Origin: an uncultured Bacteroidia bacterium
Lineage (GTDB): Bacteria > Bacteroidota > Bacteroidia > Bacteroidales > CAJPTX01
DNA: 64,000 nucleotides
Direction of reading: 5' to 3'
Assembly: GCA_938038735.1 (NCBI GenBank)
Contig: CALHSW010000034.1
Coordinates: forward strand, 59,472 to 123,471
A model generated the notes under the pieces. That model was not told where the DNA came from. It searched no databases and was given only the letters and a program-made list of their open reading frames with translations. Shown one piece after another: positions 47,801 to 53,958 of this stretch. Numbering within the stretch: position 1 is the first letter of the stretch; the number at the start of each line of letters is the position of its first letter. The translations under genes were made by a program, and so were the position numbers.

Positions 47801-48173
47801 GCCCTCGGTGATGCTCATAGGCGAGGCAAACTACAGCAATGCGCACGGAACGCCGTGGGTGTATAAAACGCAGAAGGTGGGTAAGCTGGTGGGGATGCCT
47901 GTGCCAGGCACGATGACGAGCGTGTGGTGGGAAACGCAGATCGATAGGTCGCTCTACTTCGGTGTTCCCATCGTGGGGTATGTTGACGCGAACGGAAACT
48001 ATTTGGAGAATCAGCAGTTGGAGCCCGATGTGAAGGTTCGCATGGATTACCAAAAGCTCAGCCAGGGGCACGACACGCAGCTAGAGAAGGCGGTGGAGGT
48101 GCTGCTGCAGGAGTGCGACTCGGTGAAGGCGACGAGTCCGTGGACGGCCATTGATGCCAAGTATAGCAAGTAG
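44835..48173 (+). CDS. Tricorn-like periplasmic S41 protease
   Basis: 1112 residues with a signal peptide (about 1-29, TAYG end). The N-terminal two thirds are a WD40/TolB-like propeller with repeated SPDGK/SPDGR motifs. A Lys/Asp/Glu-rich flexible insert (about 575-620) interrupts it, then come a second propeller part, a helical region, a PDZ domain (about 815-885) and an S41 peptidase domain. The nucleophile is probably Ser1001 in NYSNAHGTPW, with GMPVPGTMTSVWWE after it, as in bacterial tricorn-like proteases. The role is degradation of peptides in the envelope (family knowledge). ATG 44835 is chosen because it starts the signal peptide. Confidence 0.93.
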   Translation: MVRLKGGVRGMGTLFGALLLLLFVGTAYGAREDRPLWVRYPAVSPDGRNVAFCYRGVLFVVPTAGGEARALTTGTDYAAGPIWSPDGKQIAYEGHRYGNADIFLLPIEGGAPTRLTTHSTWETPLAFNAAGDSIYFRAMYTPDARSGGFYTGWTKPLYRMSIKGGDPVLQLAHPLAALDVSKDGKRVIFEDLKGNEDPFRKHHVSSITRDIWSYDKASGRVSILIERPGEDRNPIFSPDGSGFYFLSERDGGSMNVYKATLANPTAATAITSFEKNPVRNLTSSSDGLLCFSYDGEIYTMREGAAPQRLSVSVNYPNEEFPVQNITYRSGADEASLSPDGKEVALVVRGDVFVTSVEYGVTRRITNTPTQERSVSFSPDGRTLVYAGERDGSWNLYTTKITRKEEPNFSGATELTESVLLKNGKQNFQPLFSPDGKEVAFLQDRTKLMVINVASKAVREITDGSQNYSYADGDLSFDWSPDGKWLTLDYVAKKRWPNNDIGVVSAAGGQPIINITQSGYTEGEPKFMMNGDMIMWFSDRLGLRQHASWGAQQDVYAFFTTKEAYDKFMRSKFEDELAKSAKDEKDDEASDDDSKGKKDKKGKKKDDGKAKKDEKKSIKIEFDRPEDRIVRLTVNSASISDALVTPDGKSLYYLAQFEDRYNLWKVDLKEREAKKVLNLEVGGGSLSFDKDAKNILVATGSSLIKVKVSDHSRKNISYAARFELRAPQEREYMFEHAWQQVKDKFYRSDIHGVDWNYYHDTYKKFLPHINNNYDFADMLSEMLGELNASHTGSGYRGSQSEQPAITASLGLFYDANYKGKGLKVTEVLIGGPFDKAASKVKPGTIITRIDGEEVESLASLPALLDRMVGERVRVDYQGGSEVVKPISLGEERNLLYNRWVDQRRKEVDSLSKGRLGYVHVRSMDGDSYRAVYEGLFGRYNDREGVVIDTRYNGGGHLHEDIEVLFSGTKYLDQVPREHMVSEQPRKRWKKPSVMLIGEANYSNAHGTPWVYKTQKVGKLVGMPVPGTMTSVWWETQIDRSLYFGVPIVGYVDANGNYLENQQLEPDVKVRMDYQKLSQGHDTQLEKAVEVLLQECDSVKATSPWTAIDAKYSK

Positions 48174-48189
48174 TAGAATTCATAGAGGA

Positions 48190-48230
48190 TAGTAGGGGCG
48201 GGCAGCGTATGGACGCTGCCCGCATTACTA
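48190..48230 (+). terminator. Terminator after the tricorn-like gene
   Basis: GCGGGCAGCGT (48198-48208) pairs perfectly with ACGCTGCCCGC (48213-48223) around loop ATGG; TAGTA/TACTA extends the stem outside a small bulge. No T-run follows. Confidence 0.8.
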
Positions 48231-48251
48231 GGTAGCGGGAGGAGCGTTGCG

Positions 48252-48740
48252 ATGACGATAGAGACCAATAAACGGATGGAGCGCATAGTGGCATCCAAGC
48301 AGCTGTTTGGGATATTGATGGTGATACTCAGTATCCTAAGCTTTTACCGTCCGATACGATTGTGGCTGAGGGGCTTTGGGGTGGAGGCGTGGCTGCTGAC
48401 GTGCATCTTTGTAGTAGTTTACATGGGGTATCGGCTCTATTTTAGGTTGCGGAAGACGAGCTACATATATGCGTCCGATACGGCATTGCCGGGTATGATT
48501 CGGATTCGGTATTTTGAGCTTAAACCCATGAATAGTAAGCAGTTCTCCATAGAGATACCGCAGAAGGAGCTTTACCGTTACGAGATAGTCAAGAGACGGC
48601 GTGGGTGGCTGGAGGAGGTGACGCTGTGGCAGCGTCGGGGGAGTAAAATCTTTAAGTACCCGCCCTTTAGCATTACCATACTGAAGCGAAACGAGCGGGC
48701 GCAGCTGCTGGTGATGTTGAAAAAGCACAGCGCGCAGTAG
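48252..48740 (+). CDS. Small two-helix membrane protein of unknown function
   Basis: 162 residues. Two hydrophobic helices (about 15-32 and 46-63) are followed by a soluble basic domain of about 95 residues with beta-strand character (TSYIYASDTALPGMIRIRYF and YEIVKRRRGWLEEVTLWQRR). It resembles small conserved membrane proteins with a PH-like cytoplasmic domain, but no family is recognised with confidence. ATG 48252 is the first good start after the terminator. It ends 58 nt before dprA. Confidence 0.7.
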   Translation: MTIETNKRMERIVASKQLFGILMVILSILSFYRPIRLWLRGFGVEAWLLTCIFVVVYMGYRLYFRLRKTSYIYASDTALPGMIRIRYFELKPMNSKQFSIEIPQKELYRYEIVKRRRGWLEEVTLWQRRGSKIFKYPPFSITILKRNERAQLLVMLKKHSAQ

Positions 48741-48798
48741 CGGTACGTTGGGGCGTACCGAACTAGAGGAGGCGACATTTAAGGCACAGGGAAAGGCG

Positions 48799-49953
48799 AT
48801 GGGAGATGTGAATAGCAGCCGCGCGCTCTACATGGTGGCGCTGACAATGCTGCCGAAGATAGGGCCTTTCACGGCGCGCCGCATGCTTGAATTCTTTGGG
48901 AGTCCGGAGGCTGCGTTCCTTGCTCCAGCCGCGCAGCTGCGGGAGCTACCGCGCTTTGGGCAGGTGATGGAGGAGCATTTCGGCATGCTTGACCGTACCG
49001 CCATTCTTGATGCTGCGAAGCGAGAGATAGAATACGCGGCGAGGAATAATCTCGGCATATATTTGGATGGTGATGTTGATTATCCACCGCTCCTGAAAGA
49101 GTGTCCCGATGCGCCGCTCGTTCTTTTCTACCGCGGCGACACGCCGCTGCAGCAGTATTACGGCAGGAAGTGGCTGAGCGTGGTGGGGACGCGCCGCATG
49201 ACCGACTATGGGCGAGACTTTGTGAAGAGCTTGATAGGCGGTTTGGCGGCTAAGGGGTACAAGCTGGTGGTGGTGAGCGGCCTTGCGCATGGGGTGGATG
49301 GCGCGGCGCACGAGTCGGCGTTGGCCAATGGGTTCCCCACGGTGGGGGTCTTAGGGCACGGCATGGCGCATTTCTACCCGATGGAGCATGTGGCGCTGGC
49401 GAAGCAGATGCTCGGCAATGGCGGTTTGCTCACGGAGTTCATGAGCCACCGCAGTGCGGATAAGGGTACCTTCTTGCAGCGCAATCGGATCATTGCGGGT
49501 CTATCTACGGCCACGGTGGTGGTGGAGAGCGCGGTGAAGGGCGGCGCGATGGTGACGGCGCAGCGGGCAATGGACTACCAGCGCGACGTGCTTGCGCTGC
49601 CCGGGGGCGCAGGGCGGGAGCTGAGCTCTGGGTGTAACCAGCTTATAAAACGTAATGTGGCATCGCTCATAGAGAATTCCGACGATTTGGAGAGCGCATT
49701 GATGTGGAGCATTCCGAACGGGGGAGAGGGGCGCCCGATGCCTGTGCAGCAGACGATTTTTTATGAGCCAACGCCGCAGGAGCAGCGTGCGCTCGATGCG
49801 CTGCGGGCGCATGAGGAGATGTCAATTGATGAGCTGCTGCGGACCTTGAAAATCCCAATCAATCAGCTGAACGCCATGATGCTGCATTTGGAGTTTGTGG
49901 GTCAGGTGGTGCTCCAGCCGGGGCGGATATACAGGATAAAGGGGAATGGGTAG
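48799..49953 (+). CDS. dprA: DNA-processing protein DprA
   Basis: 384 residues. DprA loads RecA on incoming single-stranded DNA during natural transformation. An N-terminal helix-hairpin-helix segment (LPKIGPFTARRMLEFFG) precedes the Rossmann-like DprA domain with VGTRRMTDYG, VVSGLAHGVDGAAHESAL, the NGGLLTEF region, RNRIIAGLS and VVVESAVKGGAM. A C-terminal winged-helix DML1-like domain (about 330-384, SIDELLRTLKI) completes it. ATG 48799 is chosen; the frame upstream to 48748 is not protein-like. Confidence 0.94.
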   Translation: MGDVNSSRALYMVALTMLPKIGPFTARRMLEFFGSPEAAFLAPAAQLRELPRFGQVMEEHFGMLDRTAILDAAKREIEYAARNNLGIYLDGDVDYPPLLKECPDAPLVLFYRGDTPLQQYYGRKWLSVVGTRRMTDYGRDFVKSLIGGLAAKGYKLVVVSGLAHGVDGAAHESALANGFPTVGVLGHGMAHFYPMEHVALAKQMLGNGGLLTEFMSHRSADKGTFLQRNRIIAGLSTATVVVESAVKGGAMVTAQRAMDYQRDVLALPGGAGRELSSGCNQLIKRNVASLIENSDDLESALMWSIPNGGEGRPMPVQQTIFYEPTPQEQRALDALRAHEEMSIDELLRTLKIPINQLNAMMLHLEFVGQVVLQPGRIYRIKGNG

Positions 49954-50123
49954 GGGATAGAGGGCTGTGTTCCTGGAGAGTACTGTTCATGGCGGCGCAG
50001 GGTAGCCCCTGAGTACCGTATAGAGCCACCAAGTTGCGCTGCGGTAGCTGTTAGCGGATAGCAGTTAGAGATTGTAAGGTTAGGGGTATGCAACGTTGCA
50101 TTCTGCAATGCTATTTTATTCCG

Positions 50124-50131
50124 TATCTTTG
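50124..50131 (+). promoter_or_regulatory. Promoter -7 element of the AAA15-RloB operon
   Basis: TATCTTTG fits TAnnTTTG and lies 31 nt before the ATPase ATG. The gap 49954-50123 otherwise contains only a weak hairpin around AGCTGTTAGCGGATAGCAG. Confidence 0.6.
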
Positions 50132-50162
50132 CAAGAGGTTTATATAATCGGGCCTAAGGGGT

Positions 50163-51377
50163 ATGATAGTTCAGTTTAAGGTGAGCAACTTCCTTTCAAT
50201 AAGGGAAGAGCAAGTGCTAGACTTTACGGCGACATCTGATAAGACCTACGAGGAGCGTGCCGTGGTCAAATTTGGGAATACGAGAGTTTCTAAGCTGGGT
50301 GTCATTTATGGACCCAATGCCTCGGGTAAGACCAACGTTTTGATAGCGTTATCCTTCCTAATGAATTTTTTTATGGGGAGAGGTGGTTTTAATGCTGAAA
50401 ACGATATAAAAGTCACCCCATTTTTGATGGATGCAGATAGCCGCAAGAAGCCGTCAACGTTTTCGCTAAAGTTCTACGTGGGTGAGGTGTTGTACGAATA
50501 TTTGCTGACCCTGGATGCGCACCGCATATATAGCGAAGAGCTATATTTTTACCCGCGAAACCGGCGTGCGCTTTTTTACGAACGATTGTGGAATGAGGAG
50601 AAAGGCAATTCAACGGTTACATTTGGGACCCTATTAGGGTTAACATCTACGCAGAAGCTTTTTATAGAGTCGAATTGTTCTGTGACTACCACTGTGCTTG
50701 CAACCTATAGATCTGCCAATGTGGAAAAAAATGATGCTTTCGAGGAGGTTTGCAGCTATTTGGAGAAGCGGGTAATTGTGGATGTACAATCGGAACTAGA
50801 ACGATTTGCTAATCAGGTTGTTAAGTCTGAGAATGGCGGTAAGGAGTTTATTTGCGAGATGTTGGAGCGCGCAGATTTTAACATAGCCGATTTGCAGTTT
50901 AGGAAGCTCAAAGATAGTCCCCTACCGCAGCGAGAGGTTCTATTCTTTACGCATCATACACCATTCTACGAAAGTGAGTTTCCGCAAAGGGCGGAGTCTG
51001 ATGGAACCAATAGAATGTATGGACTGTCGGCTGCGCTGTTCCTTTTGATAAAGTACAACTCAGTCTTTTTGTCAGATGAGTTAGATGCTTCTCTGCATCA
51101 CGATTTGCTAAGGCAATTCATAAAAACGTTCCTAGTTAATTCAACAGGGGGTCAGATGATATTTTCTACCCACGATTTACTATTGCTGGATGAGGAGTAT
51201 ATTCGTAGAGATGCGGTTCATTTTGTAGAAAAAGGGGATGCCGGAGAAACCCGTCTGTATCGGGCCACAGATTTTGGGTTGAGCAAAGAGGCATCTGTGC
51301 TAAGCGCATATCGAGCGGGGAAGTTGGGAGCTAAGCCCCAGCTTGGTGGTATCTTTTTAGACTCCAATGTTGATTAG
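50163..51377 (+). CDS. AAA15-family ATPase (RloA/OLD-like), probable defence
   Basis: 404 residues. An SMC/ABC-type ATPase: the N-terminal MIVQFKVSNFLSIRE is the usual first strand, Walker A GPNASGKT is at 50-57, the Walker B/D-loop region reads VFLSDELDASLHHDLL (about 301-316), and IFSTHDLLLLD supplies the switch His. This family (AAA15) is found in abortive-infection and restriction-linked loci and works with TOPRIM or RloB partners. The next gene, 6 nt downstream, is a RloB-like protein. The codon and base composition is visibly more AT-rich than neighbouring genes, suggesting recent transfer. Defence is inferred from family and pairing. Confidence 0.82.
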   Translation: MIVQFKVSNFLSIREEQVLDFTATSDKTYEERAVVKFGNTRVSKLGVIYGPNASGKTNVLIALSFLMNFFMGRGGFNAENDIKVTPFLMDADSRKKPSTFSLKFYVGEVLYEYLLTLDAHRIYSEELYFYPRNRRALFYERLWNEEKGNSTVTFGTLLGLTSTQKLFIESNCSVTTTVLATYRSANVEKNDAFEEVCSYLEKRVIVDVQSELERFANQVVKSENGGKEFICEMLERADFNIADLQFRKLKDSPLPQREVLFFTHHTPFYESEFPQRAESDGTNRMYGLSAALFLLIKYNSVFLSDELDASLHHDLLRQFIKTFLVNSTGGQMIFSTHDLLLLDEEYIRRDAVHFVEKGDAGETRLYRATDFGLSKEASVLSAYRAGKLGAKPQLGGIFLDSNVD

Positions 51378-51383
51378 GTAGGT

Positions 51384-52256
51384 ATGAGGCAGCGCAATAA
51401 ACCGTTCAGATATACGGTGAAGATTTACGGAGAGGGTCTTACGGAGTGGGTCTATTTTGATAGTCTACGTACGTCTAGTCGGTTTCGATTTTCATTAGAA
51501 CCCGAAATTCCCGATCCTAGCCGAAGCTCCTACAAGGCAAATCTTAAGCTGATAGATAAAGAGCTAAGGAAGCGTCCCGAGGCGCGAGCTGATGCGATTT
51601 TTTTGGTGTTGGATACTGATACATTGGTGAAAGATGAAAAGCAATATGCTGATTATCAAGATGTAAAAAGAAAGTATGAGAAGAGGGGTGTAACGTTTAT
51701 AGAGAGTCATCCCTGCATAGAGCTTTGGTTTCTATACCACATGATAAATAAATTTCAGCGGACTACGTACCCAACGTATCAAGCACTGTATCAGCAAATA
51801 AAAACGGTTCTGCCGGGGTACGAGAAGACGGAAAGGTACTTTAAACGGAATAAGACATTTCGGGATTGTATTCTTAATGATCCTAATCGGTTAGCGAACG
51901 CAATAGGTTTTGGAGTTCTATCGTGTAAACGAGATCGAGCGGAGTCAGCAAACTACACCGAGGTTTTTAGAGTGGTACGGTTTTGCCGCTTGCTAAGCAA
52001 GTACACGGAAATCAAGTCGTTGCTGGAGGAAAGATTGCGTCGGGAGGTAGAAATCATACCGAAATACACAGATGATGGGGCTACGCTTCAAATCTTGCAT
52101 GAAGGGATGGAATGCTGTAAGCTGACGTATGAGGGCAATAGGTTGCGAGGCTCCGTGGGAGATGGTCAGGTGTACGAAGTGGACGATGCATTGCCGTTGT
52201 CGCTGCAAACCCCTTTCCTGGAGGATTTAGTGACCTGGTTTAGTGATAGGGACTAG
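51384..52256 (+). CDS. RloB-like TOPRIM-fold protein with extended C-terminus
   Basis: 290 residues, co-directional and 6 nt after the AAA15 ATPase. RloB features: GEGLTE with E17 or E21 acidic residues (16-21), LVLDTDTL containing D77-x-D79, and the family block ESHPCIELWFLYH (107-119). These fit a TOPRIM-like metal-binding nuclease fold. RloB proteins are usually shorter; here about 85 extra residues (about 205-290) form an additional, unrecognised beta-rich domain. AT-rich like its partner. A stop TAG at 52254 precedes an 88-nt gap to the Fic gene. Confidence 0.78.
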   Translation: MRQRNKPFRYTVKIYGEGLTEWVYFDSLRTSSRFRFSLEPEIPDPSRSSYKANLKLIDKELRKRPEARADAIFLVLDTDTLVKDEKQYADYQDVKRKYEKRGVTFIESHPCIELWFLYHMINKFQRTTYPTYQALYQQIKTVLPGYEKTERYFKRNKTFRDCILNDPNRLANAIGFGVLSCKRDRAESANYTEVFRVVRFCRLLSKYTEIKSLLEERLRREVEIIPKYTDDGATLQILHEGMECCKLTYEGNRLRGSVGDGQVYEVDDALPLSLQTPFLEDLVTWFSDRD

Positions 52257-52291
52257 TGTAAAGTGTAAACCATCGTCTGTTTTACCCACTT

Positions 52292-52324
52292 CTTGCCGTT
52301 ATCGGTAAGAAAACAGTATCTTGG
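52292..52324 (+). promoter_or_regulatory. Inverted repeat and promoter-like site before the Fic gene
   Basis: CTTGCCG (52292-52298) is mirrored by CGGTAAG (52303-52309, one GU pair) and is followed by TATCTTGG (52317-52324), one mismatch from TAnnTTTG. A TTG lies inside the repeat (52293-52295), about 21 nt upstream. The repeat overlaps the promoter and could be the operator for the N-terminal HTH of the Fic protein (inference). Confidence 0.4.
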
Positions 52325-52344
52325 CGTGGAGATTTAAGCGTTTT

Positions 52345-53244
52345 ATGCCGATGGTTGTGGATTTTATTTCGGTGAGGGAGTACGCGGAGGCACACGGCGT
52401 AGCGGAGCGCACCGTGCGGAACTACTGCGCGCAGGGGAAAATATCGGGGGCGAGGCTTGTCGGAAAGGTGTGGAGCATTCCTGCCGATGCGCCGTTGCCG
52501 AAGAGAAAAAATGCGAGGTCGAGGGTGTCGCCGCTTCTGCGGGCGTTGCAGGAGCAAAAGGAGATGGGACTGAAGGGCGGAATATACCACCGCACGCAGG
52601 TTGATTTTGCATACAACTCTAACCATATTGAGGGCAGCCGTCTAACCGAGGAGCAGACACGGTACATCTTTGAGACGCATTCGGTGGGTGTGACCGAAGG
52701 GCCCATAATGGTTGACGATATAATAGAGACGACTAACCATTTTCGGTGCGTTGATCTCATCATAGCGCGAGCTTGCGAGCCGCTTACTGAGGGGCTGATA
52801 AAGCAGCTTCACGGCATGCTGAAGTCGGGAACGACCGATGCGTTGAAATCGTGGTTTGCTGTGGGAGAGTACAAGAGGTTGCCCAATGAGGTGGGGGGCG
52901 CAGCAACGGTTGCCCCAGAGCGTGTGGGCGCGGAGATGCGTGCGTTGCTGCGTGCCTACCGTAGCAAGAAGAACCCATCGCTAGAGGACATATTGGATTT
53001 CCATCAGCAATTTGAGGCGATACATCCATTCCAAGATGGCAATGGGCGGGTGGGTCGTCTTATAATGTTCAAGGAGTGCCTGAGCCATGGCATAGTGCCG
53101 TTCATTATTACCGAGGATCTGAAGATGTTCTACTACAGGGGGCTGCGGGAATGGCGGAGTGTGCCGGGCTATCTGTTGGACACCTGCCTCACGGCGCAGG
53201 ATAGTTTCAGGGCGTTGCTAGAGTACTTTGAGATAGAGGGCTAG
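52345..53244 (+). CDS. Fic-domain protein with N-terminal HTH and self-inhibitory motif
   Basis: 299 residues. A MerR-like helix-turn-helix (about 8-48: YAEAHGVAERTVRNYCAQGK) precedes the Fic domain. The active-site loop HPFQDGNGRVGR (227-238) has the full HPFx(D/E)GNGRxxR consensus, so AMPylation or another nucleotidyl transfer is expected. The inhibitory motif S92-N-H-I-E96-G lies N-terminal to the Fic core, making this a class II self-inhibited Fic whose Glu competes for the gamma-phosphate. ATG 52345 is chosen; ATG 52351 is close. It stands behind its own promoter-like site and is followed at once by hairpin repeats. Confidence 0.88.
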   Translation: MPMVVDFISVREYAEAHGVAERTVRNYCAQGKISGARLVGKVWSIPADAPLPKRKNARSRVSPLLRALQEQKEMGLKGGIYHRTQVDFAYNSNHIEGSRLTEEQTRYIFETHSVGVTEGPIMVDDIIETTNHFRCVDLIIARACEPLTEGLIKQLHGMLKSGTTDALKSWFAVGEYKRLPNEVGGAATVAPERVGAEMRALLRAYRSKKNPSLEDILDFHQQFEAIHPFQDGNGRVGRLIMFKECLSHGIVPFIITEDLKMFYYRGLREWRSVPGYLLDTCLTAQDSFRALLEYFEIEG

Positions 53245-53277
53245 GCGATTCATTGGGTGGCGAGAAGCGCAGGGCAG

Positions 53278-53365
53278 TCCTATTAAGAGACCGTCCTACG
53301 GATGGGGCTGCATGGGCGAGCAAAGTTCATGTGGGGTTCGGGGGTGTTGGGTGCAGGTTGCGGCG
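53278..53365 (+). repeat. Second conserved module, copy 1 of a direct repeat
   Basis: 88 nt from TCCTATTAAGAG to GGTTGCGGCG. Identical except for one base to 53671-53758. Contains a CCGTCC/GGATGG hairpin around TAC. Confidence 0.85.
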
Positions 53366-53393
53366 AGGATGTTTGACCGTGCGAAGGTCACTA

Positions 53394-53449
53394 GGGTCAG
53401 TCTGAAAGACTGACCCTGGCGACCGATTGCGAGCGCAAATTCAACGTGG
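53394..53449 (+). repeat. Composite hairpin repeat tail, copy D
   Basis: The long form of hairpin 5 (GGTCAGTCT-GAA-AGACTGACC, perfect) followed by GATTGCGAGCGCAAATTCAA and CGTGGAG. The same tail ends copy E and copy A. Confidence 0.85.
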
Positions 53450-53459
53450 AGACGGAAAT

Positions 53460-53640
53460 GGGTGCCTGCGCAACTGGAGGCGCAGATGTTTGAAAGGGTG
53501 CGGCGCAGCCGCTGCGCTTTCCGTCCGAAGGACGGTCTTTGAATAGCCGGGGGTTTTCAAACCCCCGGTACCCTCGCCCAAGGGCGAGACAGTCTGCAAG
53601 ACTGACCCTGACGACCGACTGCGAGCGCAAATTCAACGTG
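53460..53640 (+). repeat. Composite hairpin repeat, full copy E
   Basis: The reference copy. Five stem-loops in order: GCGCAG-CCG-CTGCGC; CCGTCC-GAA-GGACGG; CCGGGGGTTT-TC-AAACCCCCGG; CTCGCCC-AA-GGGCGAG; CAGTCT-GCA-AGACTG; then GACTGCGAGCGCAAATTCAA. It matches 41337-41517 in reverse complement over the full 181 nt. A minus-strand open frame over this area is a by-product of the repeat. Confidence 0.9.
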
Positions 53641-53670
53641 GAGATGAAAATGTGTGGCTGCGCAGGGCGT

Positions 53671-53758
53671 TCCTATTGAGAGACCGTCCTACGGATGGGG
53701 CTGCATGGGCGAGCAAAGTTCATGTGGGGTTCGGGGGTGTTGGGTGCAGGTTGCGGCG
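53671..53758 (+). repeat. Second conserved module, copy 2 of a direct repeat
   Basis: 88 nt with a single difference from 53278-53365 (G for A at the eighth base). It follows copy E by 30 nt, as the module at 43075 follows copy C. The stretch 53759-53899 has no gene or recognisable riboswitch. Confidence 0.85.
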
Positions 53759-53899
53759 GTGTGTGGCCTAGCCTATGGGGGATTTGGTTGCGAGACAGGG
53801 CTAGGAGCGAATAGCGGTTAGTTGAAACGCAACGGCGGCACTGCGTTGGAGAGGAGGCATGCGCCGCAATGGCATGGTGACATTATGCGGTCTGGGTGC

Positions 53900-53907
53900 T
53901 ACCTTTG
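53900..53907 (+). promoter_or_regulatory. Promoter -7 element of the TonB receptor gene
   Basis: TACCTTTG, an exact TAnnTTTG match, 51 nt before the chosen ATG at 53959. A GC-rich hairpin (CCCCGCG/CGCGGGG) lies in the leader near 53925-53940. Confidence 0.6.
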
Positions 53908-53958
53908 CGGCGTTTAATAACCGTCCCCGCGGCGCGGGGGCATAATACATTTTTAGCT

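Noticed and set aside
48748..48798. Longer N-terminus of DprA
   Set aside because: The extra residues do not resemble DprA and ATG 48799 starts the conserved region.
53397..53636. Minus-strand open frame inside the hairpin repeats
   Set aside because: It is produced by the repeat itself; similar peptide fragments appear in frames over the copies at 41.7 and 43.0 kb, while substitutions preserve stem pairing rather than codons.
53759..53958. Possible cobalamin riboswitch before the TonB receptor
   Set aside because: The receptor looks BtuB-like, but no B12-box sequence or matching long structured leader is visible; the promoter is only 51 nt before the ATG.
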